In this document: positions 1 to 5,886 of the stretch, one piece after another
Position numbering within the stretch: position 1 is the stretch's first letter
How the letters are laid out: every line of letters starts with the position of its first letter
Source: an uncultured Syntrophobacterales bacterium
Lineage (GTDB): Bacteria; Desulfobacterota; Syntrophia; Syntrophales; UBA5619
Assembly (NCBI GenBank): GCA_903903205.1
Contig: CAIUXU010000127.1
Location: 1-6,690, forward strand
Direction: 5' to 3'
Length of the DNA stretch: 6,690 nt
Position numbers and translations under genes: made by a program
The notes under the pieces: generated by a model
The model's database searches: none
What the model saw: only the letters and a program-made list of their open reading frames with translations
What the model was told of the DNA's origin: nothing

Positions 1-1094
1 AGGTCGATCTTCGGGTTGACCTGAATCTGGCCGATCCCGTCGATCTGGTATTCGATCGGGTCTTCGATCGTGATGATGTTCACCTCGGGGGAGTTGATGC
101 TCGTCAGCGCCGCATAAAGGGTTGTTGTCTTGCCACTCCCCGTGGGCCCTGTAACGAGAACGATCCCGTAGGGGGATTTGATCAACCGGTTGAAGATGCC
201 GACCTTCCGTGCGTCCATCCCGAGGTCGGAGAGCATCAGGATCGATGAGGTCTTGTCGAGAAGGCGGAGCACCACCCGCTCCCCGAAGGCAGTCGGGATG
301 GTGGAGACGCGGATATCGACATTCCGGTCGGCGACCTTGATCTCGATTCGGCCATCCTGGGGGAGGCGCTTTTCGGCGATGTTCAGTTTCGCCATGATCT
401 TCACGCGCGACGCCAGCGGCGAATGGATCTTCCGGGGCAGGCTGAGGATGTCGTAGAGGATGCCGTCGATCCGGTAGCGAACCTTGACGCTCGCCTGGTA
501 GGGCTCGATGTGGATATCGCTTGCCCGGTCCTTGATCGCCCCCGAGAGGAGAAGGTTTACCAGCTTGATGATCGGCGCGTCGCTTGTCTCGTCGAGCAGG
601 TCGCCGGTCTCCTCGATCTCGGAGATGAGGCTGTCCGTTGACTCCGTGTTCATCTCCTGGAAGAACTCCTTGGCCGTGCTCCGGCTCAAGTCGTAGGCAA
701 GGTTGATTGCGGCCTGGATCGCCTCCTGCGTCGCGAGGACCAGCGGCCGCTCCGGCAGGCCGAGGAGGCGGCAGAGGTCATCCGCGGCCTGAAAATTGGC
801 CGGGTCATTGACCGCCACGACAAACCCCTGTGGTGTATCGAGCGGAACCATCTTCTGCTTCTTGAGGTACTGGATCGAAAACAGTGCCGTGAAGGCCGTG
901 TCGATGTGGTCCGTGGGCAGCTCTTCCCAGAAAGGAATGCCATACTCCTCGCCCAGGGCTGCAAGCAGCGCCTTTTCGGGCAAAGCCTTCTTCTGGGGCT
1001 CTACGACACCAGCGCTGCCCGGCGCGGCGTCCTGCGGGTCGGTTAAAAACAAGTGCTGTGTGCTGAGTGCTGTGTGCTGAGTGTTTTTTGTCAT
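1..1094 (-). CDS. gspE: GspE, type II secretion ATPase (3' part beyond window edge)
   Basis: Cytoplasmic hexameric ATPase of the PilT/VirB11-like secretion family; it powers pseudopilus assembly in the T2SS. About 364 residues are visible before the window edge. Residues 1-37 are a poorly conserved leader. About 40-165 look like the T2SSE N-terminal domain (EEYGIPFWEEL at 49-59). From D172 the ATPase module begins (DIHIEPY follows), with Walker A GPTGSGKT at 316-323 and the Asp-box region TIEDPIEY at 342-349. Walker B and any zinc-binding Cys motif lie outside the window. The start chosen is ATG at 1094: the frame is closed by TAA at 1109-1107, and AAGGGA lies 8 nt upstream of the ATG. No later ATG precedes the N-domain; TTG at residue 15 is possible but has no Shine-Dalgarno. 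The first ~14 codons lie in repeat DNA (TQHTALSTQH). PilB is the main alternative family, but adjacency to gspD and gspC favours GspE. Confidence 0.95.
   Translation of the reverse strand, partial: MTKNTQHTALSTQHLFLTDPQDAAPGSAGVVEPQKKALPEKALLAALGEEYGIPFWEELPTDHIDTAFTALFSIQYLKKQKMVPLDTPQGFVVAVNDPANFQAADDLCRLLGLPERPLVLATQEAIQAAINLAYDLSRSTAKEFFQEMNTESTDSLISEIEETGDLLDETSDAPIIKLVNLLLSGAIKDRASDIHIEPYQASVKVRYRIDGILYDILSLPRKIHSPLASRVKIMAKLNIAEKRLPQDGRIEIKVADRNVDIRVSTIPTAFGERVVLRLLDKTSSILMLSDLGMDARKVGIFNRLIKSPYGIVLVTGPTGSGKTTTLYAALTSINSPEVNIITIEDPIEYQIDGIGQIQVNPKID
1053..1083. repeat. Heptamer array, left side, within gspE 5' codons
   Basis: Four consecutive heptamers, GTGCTGT-GTGCTGA-GTGCTGT-GTGCTGA, followed by GTG on the plus strand. 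Equivalently, a 14-bp unit is perfectly duplicated (1053-1066 and 1067-1080). Because 14 is not a multiple of three, the two copies are translated in different frames, giving the low-complexity residues TQHTALSTQH at 5-14 of GspE. Confidence 0.9.
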
Positions 1095-1100
1095 CCCCGA

Positions 1101-1106
1101 AATCCC
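1101..1106 (-). promoter_or_regulatory. gspE ribosome-binding site within the repeat
   Basis: On the minus strand TAAGGGATTTCGGGG precedes the ATG at 1094. AAGGGA gives an 8-nt spacing. The GGGG directly adjoining the ATG is too close to serve. The site is entirely repeat-derived and decides the choice of start together with the TAA at 1109-1107. Confidence 0.55.
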
Positions 1107-1118
1107 TTATGTTGTCAT
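1107..1118 (-). other. In-frame four-codon mini-ORF (M-T-T-stop) ahead of gspE
   Basis: The upstream copy of the duplicated initiation signal reads ATG ACA ACA TAA at 1118-1107. It has the same AAGGGA spacing as gspE and is in the gspE frame. The stop lies 12 nt before the gspE ATG, and its TAA overlaps the TAAGGGA that serves gspE. Translation of it has not been shown; it could compete with gspE initiation or feed reinitiation. Confidence 0.4.
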
Positions 1119-1156
1119 CCCCGAAATCCCTTATCCCCGATAACGGAATTCGGGGA
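1118..1156. repeat. 39-bp imperfect palindrome (17-bp arms, 5-nt loop)
   Basis: The left arm 1118-1134 and right arm 1140-1156 pair at 15 of 17 positions; the mismatches are at 1126/1148 and 1130/1144. The loop is 1135-1139. In the mRNA this would make a strong hairpin just upstream of the gspE initiation region. The left arm is also the distal half of the tandem repeat, so the same right arm could alternatively pair with the gspE-proximal copy at 1094-1110. It looks like a REP- or MITE-type intergenic palindrome (inference); no transposase or target-site duplication is visible. Confidence 0.85.
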
Positions 1157-1170
1157 CGGATATGGTTTTC

Positions 1171-1185
1171 CTCAGTCCTCAGCAC
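1171..1185. repeat. Heptamer array, right side, at gspD 3' end
   Basis: CTCAGTC-CTCAGCA-C on the plus strand: two heptamers of the same family as the left array but in the opposite orientation (CTCAGCAC at 1178-1185 is the reverse complement of GTGCTGAG). It encodes the last residues and the TGA stop of gspD. Together with the left array it brackets the palindrome and tandem repeat. Confidence 0.75.
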
Positions 1186-3310
1186 TTTTTTTCTTCTGCG
1201 GCATACTCTTGATCGTTCCTTCCTGAATGGTCTTCATGTAGTCCATCTTTTCCTCCTGGATTTTCCGTGCATCTTCCGGCTGCTCGACAATCCTTGGGGT
1301 GATGAAGACAAACAGGTTTGTTCTAGTATTGGAGGTGGACCGCGTTTTGAAGAGCCATCCCAGCAGCGGAATATCGCCCAGGATCGGGATCTTGCCGGTT
1401 CCCTTGCTGGAATCATCCTGGATCATCCCGCCGATGACGACCGTCTCTCCGCTCTTCACCACGACCGTCGTCTTGGCGGTCCGCGTCAGGGTTGTCGGCG
1501 TCAGCACCTGACTCCCCGCAGCGTCCACGGATGCGGACTGCTTGACGACCTTCTTGACAGACTGGTCGATCTTCATCCGGACAAAGCCATCCTTGTTGAT
1601 CTGGGGGGTCACCTTGAGGGTGACGCCGACGTCCTTGTAATCGTAGCTGCTTCCTACGGTCAAATTGGTCGTCGCTCCGCTCACCCCCGTGTCCTGCCGG
1701 GCGAGAAAAGGAAGGTTCTCTCCGACGGTGATCTCCGCGTCTTCGTTGTCCAGGGTCAGCAATTGTGGCGTCGACAAAATACGGACATCCGTATCGTTCT
1801 GGTATGCATTCAGGACGGCGCCGATATTTGGAAAGAGCAAGCCCCCGATCTTGATCCCGGCGCCGATGACGCCCAGCGAAAAACCGCTTGGCATGGAAAC
1901 CGCGCCGGTCGAACTGACCTGGGGAATGAGGCCGGCGCCTGTAAACCCTGCCATGCCAGCGCTTTGTCCACCCAGATCCGTGACGGGCTGGATGTTCACA
2001 TTTCTGAGCACGCTCCATTCGACACCGACGTTGAAGCTCTTGTCGGCCTTCACCTCCATGATCAACCCCTCCAGATAGACCATGGCCCGGGAGATGTCCA
2101 GTTTCCGGATTACGTCCTCGATAACGAGGTAGTCCGCGGTTTCTGCGGTAATAATCAGTGTATTCGTGGCCTTGTCTGCCATGATCTGAACATTCTTGGA
2201 GAAGATGGATCCCGATGCTGAAGCCGCGCCAGGGACACCCGCCGCGCCGGCGGGCTTTGCCTGCAGGGGAAGGCCGGTGAGAACCTTGGCCAGATCCTCC
2301 GCCTTGGCGTTCTGGAGATAATAGACCCGTATGGTCCCAGAACCCTTGGGGATCTCCTTGTCCATGAGATTCAGCAGCTCCCGGATCCTCGCCGTGTCGT
2401 TCTCCGTCGCCAGGATGATCAGCGCGTTGGTGCGGTCATCCGCTACAATCTTGATCGGGGCAAGCGCCCCTCGCCCGGGCTGGGGCTGAAACATCGCCGT
2501 CATGGTCTTTACCATCTCCATCGCCGAGGCGTACTTCAAAGGTATATAGGATATCAGCTCCCCGACGCCGTCCACGTCGAGGGCGGTCACGATATTCTGC
2601 AACCGCTGGATGTTGGAGAGGAGGTCGGTGATGATCAGCATCCCCGTCGGCGGGTAGGCCAGGACGACGCTCGTCTTGGAGATCAACGGGTCGAGAACCT
2701 TCTTCATCTCGTCGGGGCTCGCGTGCTGGAGGGAGAGAATCTGCGTCACGATCTTGTCCTCAGGCGCGATATCCTCCCTCTTCAGCCGAAGCTCCAGGTT
2801 TTTACCCCTTGCGTCCTGGGCAAGGATCACCTTGATCATTTCTCCCGACTGCACTGTGGCAAAACCATAAATCTCGAGAACCGACTCGAATACCTTGTAA
2901 ACTTCATCCACAGGGATCTTTTTCGGGGAGATGACCGTTACCTTCCCCTTGACCTTGTCGTCGACCAGGAAATTCTTTCCCGTCAGTTCACTTATGAACT
3001 TGATGAAGACCGTGATATCGACGTTGTCAAAATCGATCGTCACAAACCGGCCTGATTGCGGGGAAGCGGTTTTGGAGGGCGACTGTGGCGACAGTGAAGC
3101 CTCCTCCGGTTTTGACGGGGCCGTTTCTGCCGGGACCGGTTTTGATTTTGTTTCAGTGGCTTTCGGTGACCCCGCAGGCGCGGTGGACACCGGCTGCTCA
3201 TCCCCCGCGAGACGAGCCGCAAGACCCGTCCCCGGCGACAGGAACATCATCATCGCGAAAAAAGCCAAAATGATTGAAAAAACGCCATATTTTTTTCGTG
3301 TAAGCGGCAT
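1172..3310 (-). CDS. gspD: GspD, type II secretion outer-membrane secretin
   Basis: Forms the multimeric outer-membrane channel through which folded exoproteins leave the periplasm. The 712 residues are a normal secretin length. A Sec signal peptide covers roughly 1-32 (basic RKK, hydrophobic core, cleavage near GLAA). A Pro/Ser/Ala/Lys-rich linker covers about 37-88. N0 is about 88-163, N1 186-247, N2 252-318 and N3 325-405, with an Ala/Gly-rich loop at 351-368 inside N3. The secretin core is about 410-675, with VGENLPFLARQ at 529-539, the gate-region VGVTLKVTPQI at 561-571 and the signature IPILGDIPLLGWLF at 641-654. There is no lipobox Cys. The charged tail (676-712) does not resemble a recognisable pilotin-binding S-domain, and its final SAED plus stop are encoded in repeat DNA. 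The ATG overlaps the stop of the upstream TPR gene by one base (TGATG), with GGAGGGG 11 nt upstream, so translation is probably coupled. Confidence 0.97.
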   Translation of the reverse strand: MPLTRKKYGVFSIILAFFAMMMFLSPGTGLAARLAGDEQPVSTAPAGSPKATETKSKPVPAETAPSKPEEASLSPQSPSKTASPQSGRFVTIDFDNVDITVFIKFISELTGKNFLVDDKVKGKVTVISPKKIPVDEVYKVFESVLEIYGFATVQSGEMIKVILAQDARGKNLELRLKREDIAPEDKIVTQILSLQHASPDEMKKVLDPLISKTSVVLAYPPTGMLIITDLLSNIQRLQNIVTALDVDGVGELISYIPLKYASAMEMVKTMTAMFQPQPGRGALAPIKIVADDRTNALIILATENDTARIRELLNLMDKEIPKGSGTIRVYYLQNAKAEDLAKVLTGLPLQAKPAGAAGVPGAASASGSIFSKNVQIMADKATNTLIITAETADYLVIEDVIRKLDISRAMVYLEGLIMEVKADKSFNVGVEWSVLRNVNIQPVTDLGGQSAGMAGFTGAGLIPQVSSTGAVSMPSGFSLGVIGAGIKIGGLLFPNIGAVLNAYQNDTDVRILSTPQLLTLDNEDAEITVGENLPFLARQDTGVSGATTNLTVGSSYDYKDVGVTLKVTPQINKDGFVRMKIDQSVKKVVKQSASVDAAGSQVLTPTTLTRTAKTTVVVKSGETVVIGGMIQDDSSKGTGKIPILGDIPLLGWLFKTRSTSNTRTNLFVFITPRIVEQPEDARKIQEEKMDYMKTIQEGTIKSMPQKKKSAED

Positions 3311-3328
3311 CAGTTTTTTTGCCCCTCC
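3308..3328 (-). promoter_or_regulatory. Translational coupling site, TPR gene to gspD
   Basis: GGAGGGG lies inside the last codons of the TPR gene, and the stop and start share one base (TGATG at 3312-3308). This arrangement usually couples translation of the two proteins and fits a shared role in secretin assembly. Confidence 0.75.
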
Positions 3329-4017
3329 ATAATTTTCTTGAATTCCGGGGATGCGATCACGTTCTTCATGTCGGCATCCTTTTTGACCCAGTCTATCACA
3401 CCGCCGTCGATGGAGACGGCAACTTTCAGATACCAGAGGCTCTCGTCGATTTCGTTCGTCTGGGCGTAGAGACAGGCCAGATTGTAATACGGATCGACGT
3501 AATCCTTTTTCAGCACAACGGCCCGGCCAAAGACTGCAATCGCCTTTTCCCGCTTCTTCTGCCCCATGTAAATGACCCCGAGATTGTTCAGGGTCCGCAC
3601 ATGCCCGGGATCGAGCGCCAGAACCTTCTCGTAAAACGTCTCGGCCCGTCCGAGATCCCCCGCCCGCTGGGCAATCAGCGCCTCCTGATACCGTACATCT
3701 GCCTCGCTCGTCACCGGTGGCCCGTCCGAAGGTCGGTTGACCTTTTCTGTGGCCTTTGGTGCAGGCTTTTCCGCGACGGTTGCCGGGGAGAGGGATGCCC
3801 CCTTTGGCCGGTCGGGCAACTGCCTCATGCCATAAACGGCAAAGAACAGGACGGCGGAAATAAAGATGGCCAGCACCACAATTGCGCCGACAACGACCCG
3901 TCGTTTCCGCCGGCGGTCCGGTCCTTCGGGGTTTTGGGCAATGACGCCGCCGAAACGCTCATAACGACTGTCCTTATCTTTCTGAGCCTTTCTCAGCGCG
4001 TCATTGATATAACTCAT
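3310..4017 (-). CDS. Membrane-anchored TPR protein with ExeB/GspB-like N-terminus
   Basis: A 235-residue predicted bitopic inner-membrane protein. The N-terminus MSYINDALRKAQKDK resembles the short cytoplasmic motif that opens GspB/ExeB-family proteins. A basic stretch (RRRKRR at 35-40) precedes one membrane helix (about 41-63), so the rest should be periplasmic. A Pro/Ala/Lys-rich linker (about 65-104) leads to three tetratricopeptide repeats at about 106-139, 140-173 and 174-207 (for example YQEALIAQRAGDLGRAETFY and LNNLGVIYMGQKKREKAI). A short tail, DADMKNVIASPEFKKI, follows; this ending is common after TPR arrays. The gene starts 24 bp after the exeA-type gene, with GGAGAGG close to the ATG, and overlaps gspD by one base. 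Its position between ExeA and GspD suggests that it is ExeA's partner and acts in secretin assembly (inference). The usual ExeB/GspB periplasmic domain is not seen; a TPR scaffold replaces it. A generic TPR pilotin-like role is the main alternative. Confidence 0.85.
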   Translation of the reverse strand: MSYINDALRKAQKDKDSRYERFGGVIAQNPEGPDRRRKRRVVVGAIVVLAIFISAVLFFAVYGMRQLPDRPKGASLSPATVAEKPAPKATEKVNRPSDGPPVTSEADVRYQEALIAQRAGDLGRAETFYEKVLALDPGHVRTLNNLGVIYMGQKKREKAIAVFGRAVVLKKDYVDPYYNLACLYAQTNEIDESLWYLKVAVSIDGGVIDWVKKDADMKNVIASPEFKKIMEGQKN

Positions 4018-4041
4018 TGCCCCTCTCCGTCAAGTGCTAAC

Positions 4042-4956
4042 TCACCCTCGAAGGGTTAGCAGCAGCAGGACCGTCCACAAAAGCGCGGCGACGATGATTT
4101 CGAATACGCCCCGGTTTATCCTCCCAAAACCGGTCTCCGTCAGATATCCCGGGCCGATGTCCCGGATGGCCGCGCGGACGAGACGCCGGTCAACGGTTCG
4201 GAGATCCCGCCCGTAAGCGACAAGAAGCGCCCGGTCGCAGATCGCATTGATTCGGCGCGGAATGCCCCGGGAGGCTCTGTAGATCAATCCGAAGCTCCCC
4301 GGCGCAAAGATCCCGTCCGTCTGCCCGGACGCCGTCGCCATCCGGTGTTCGCTATAGCGACGGACATCATCCCTGGCGAGCGGCTTCAGGTCGTAGCGAA
4401 CCGTAATCCGTTCGTTCAACTGACGGAGCGAAGGCAGCGCCAGCAGCCGGAGAAGTTCCGGCTGACCCATCAGGATGATCTGGATCAGCTTCTCCGTGAC
4501 CGTCTCGAGATTCGACAGCATCCGGATCTGCTCCATGACGCTGTGCGGGAGGTTCTGGGCCTCGTCAATCAGCAGGACGGCGTTTCTCCCGTCTGCAAAA
4601 TTCTGCAGCAGAAAACCGTTCAGCGCATCGAGATACCGCTTCTTGGTCCCCCTGCCCCTCCCCATTCGGACGCCAAACTCCTGGTTGATCGTTTTCAAGA
4701 GCTCGATATCGGAAAGCGCGGGGTTGAAAATGAGCGCCGTGGCCACGGATCCGTCCAGACCGGCCAGCAGGGAACGGCAGAGCGTCGTCTTGCCGGTGCC
4801 GATTCCACCGGTGACAACCATGAATCCCTTTTTTTCATGAATCCCGTAGATCAGGCAGTTCAGGGCCTCCCGGTGCTGCGGGCTCAGGTAAAAATACCGC
4901 GGATCCGGCGACAGCGTAAATGGATTCTCCTTCAGCCCAAAACAGGCTTCATACAT
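4042..4956 (-). CDS. exeA: ExeA-like AAA+ ATPase with C-terminal membrane anchor
   Basis: A 304-residue ATPase of the ExeA/GspA family (AAA_22 type). The opening MYEACFGLKENPFTLSPDPRYFY is the family's typical N-terminus. Walker A GGIGTGKTT is at 50-58 and Walker B VLLIDEAQNL at 127-136. The sensor-1 region ILMGQPEL is at 161-168, followed by LRQLNERIT at 177-185. RGIPRRINAICDRALL at 230-245 is the C-terminal lid. One hydrophobic helix lies at about 284-301, and only three residues (LRG, 302-304) follow it. In Aeromonas, ExeA continues past its membrane helix into a periplasmic peptidoglycan-binding domain; here that part is absent, and the next gene begins only 24 bp later, so no coding remnant remains. 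The gene starts 22 bp after gspC, with AGGG 8 nt before the ATG. The likely role is ATP-dependent help in placing GspD through the peptidoglycan with the downstream TPR protein (inference from family and context). The symbol indicates homology, not proven function. Confidence 0.9.
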   Translation of the reverse strand: MYEACFGLKENPFTLSPDPRYFYLSPQHREALNCLIYGIHEKKGFMVVTGGIGTGKTTLCRSLLAGLDGSVATALIFNPALSDIELLKTINQEFGVRMGRGRGTKKRYLDALNGFLLQNFADGRNAVLLIDEAQNLPHSVMEQIRMLSNLETVTEKLIQIILMGQPELLRLLALPSLRQLNERITVRYDLKPLARDDVRRYSEHRMATASGQTDGIFAPGSFGLIYRASRGIPRRINAICDRALLVAYGRDLRTVDRRLVRAAIRDIGPGYLTETGFGRINRGVFEIIVAALLWTVLLLLTLRG

Positions 4957-4978
4957 GACGACAACCCTATTTCCCCTG

Positions 4979-5869
4979 CTACCGGAACTGGTAACTCATT
5001 GCCTTCGGGCTCCCCCCGCGTCTAACCACCAGCGAGATGTCGTTGCTCGACTTCAGGGTGTTGAGCAGACCCGTCAGGTCATCCGCCGTCTGTATTTTCC
5101 GGTTGTTTACCTCCTGAATAATATCCCCGTTGGCAACCCCCATCTTCTGGTAAAGACTCCCCGCCCGGATGCTGGTCACGATGAACCCGTCGGGAACCCC
5201 CGCATTAAAGTAGGGTCGAATCTGCGCCTGACTGAGCATGCTTCCCATGTCCGCCATCGCTTCCTGGAGCTCGCTCCGATTGAGGACGATGGCGCCGGAC
5301 TGTGTGGATGGTTCGTTCGGAGCCATCGCGGCTGACAGCGGGAGGATCGGTGCTTCCTTCATCTCCGCCATCTTGAGGGTCAGGTTCCGTTCTTCGACGA
5401 GAAGATCAATGGCGTTCCTCCTGATCCGGATCACCTTTGCGCCGGAAACGACATCCCCCGCTTTCACAAGACGCTGCTTCTTCGTCACTTTCTCTTCGAT
5501 GATCGCAAAACCATATTTCCCCTCGCCGGCAACGGTGCCTTTGACTTCGAAGAGGAGGGCGATGTCCTGCTGCGGTGCTGCTGCGGTTGCTTTGTCTGCA
5601 ACCACTTTCGTCGTTGTCCCGAAGAGATTCCTTTCCGGAATCGCGCGGTAGGCGTCCGGCGGTTCCCGGACCGGAACCGCCGCCGCCGAGGCCTTGATCT
5701 CCACGGCCTGCGCAGGCCTCATCCGGATGAGCTGAAGCGTCAGGGTCTTGTAAAAGATCCCCACCCCCTGGTAGATGAAGACGGCCATCACCGCGAGGAT
5801 CAGCGTCCGCCGGGAGGCGAGCCTCCGGAGATCCGATAGTGAAAAATGAAAATAACGCGCCCAGTCCAC
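4979..5869 (-). CDS. gspC: GspC, inner-membrane to secretin linker with PDZ domain
   Basis: Bitopic inner-membrane protein that couples the T2SS inner-membrane platform to the secretin. The 296 residues comprise a short cytoplasmic N-terminus (1-21, RRLASRR just before the membrane), one transmembrane helix (about 22-40), and a periplasmic homology region from about 75 to 168. The HR opens with ERNLFG (79-84), the usual HR entry motif, and normally contacts GspD N0. A linker (about 170-195) leads to a C-terminal PDZ domain, about 210-296, with GVPDGFIVTSI and GVANGDIIQEVNNRKI. The start is GTG at 5869, with AAGGTG 5 nt upstream; it lies 17 bp after the gspN stop. A PDZ domain rather than a coiled coil makes it the PulC/OutC-like variant. 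Neighbouring gspN and gspD in the same orientation confirm the assignment. Confidence 0.95.
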   Translation of the reverse strand: MDWARYFHFSLSDLRRLASRRTLILAVMAVFIYQGVGIFYKTLTLQLIRMRPAQAVEIKASAAAVPVREPPDAYRAIPERNLFGTTTKVVADKATAAAPQQDIALLFEVKGTVAGEGKYGFAIIEEKVTKKQRLVKAGDVVSGAKVIRIRRNAIDLLVEERNLTLKMAEMKEAPILPLSAAMAPNEPSTQSGAIVLNRSELQEAMADMGSMLSQAQIRPYFNAGVPDGFIVTSIRAGSLYQKMGVANGDIIQEVNNRKIQTADDLTGLLNTLKSSNDISLVVRRGGSPKAMSYQFR

Positions 5870-5886
5870 AAAATCACCTTACTTAA

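Larger units (their letters stand above)
1088..1134. repeat. Perfect tandem duplication, 23-bp unit, 24-bp period
   Basis: Two identical 23-bp copies lie at 1088-1110 and 1112-1134, separated by a single G. The core on the plus strand is TCATCCCCGAAATCCCTTAT. On the minus strand each copy carries AAGGGA followed 8 nt later by ATG, so the initiation signal is duplicated. The promoter-proximal copy (1112-1134) opens a four-codon mini-ORF; the second copy opens gspE. Confidence 0.95.
1095..1171. other. gspD-gspE intergenic region filled by repeat DNA
   Basis: 77 bp separate the gspD stop (1172-1174) from the gspE ATG (1094), compared with 24 bp or less at every other junction in the window. Apart from about 15 bp next to the gspD stop (1157-1171), the gap consists of tandem and inverted repeat units. 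No promoter-like pair of boxes is evident, and no T-run follows the palindrome on the minus strand, so an intrinsic terminator is unlikely. Confidence 0.8.

Noticed and set aside
1053..1134. CRISPR array
   Set aside because: The repeats are adjacent (24-bp and 7/14-bp periods) with no unique spacers and no cas genes.
1118..1156. Palindrome as an intrinsic transcription terminator between gspD and gspE
   Set aside because: No U-run follows the hairpin on the minus strand, the next bases carry the gspE start, and stopping here would separate essential parts of one machine.
805..1185. Minus-strand open frame of 126 codons across the gspD-gspE junction
   Set aside because: It is out of frame with gspE, its product is Arg/Gly-rich with no family pattern, and it exists only because the repeats are translated in another frame.
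1067..2221. Long open frame on the plus strand (384 codons)
   Set aside because: It runs antisense to gspD and starts in repeat DNA. Its product has no recognisable domain, and the gspD frame is unambiguous. Long antisense frames are expected in GC-rich coding DNA.
3319..4059. Plus-strand open frame of 246 codons
   Set aside because: Antisense to the TPR gene; no domain, no plausible Shine-Dalgarno, and the opposite strand encodes clear TPRs.
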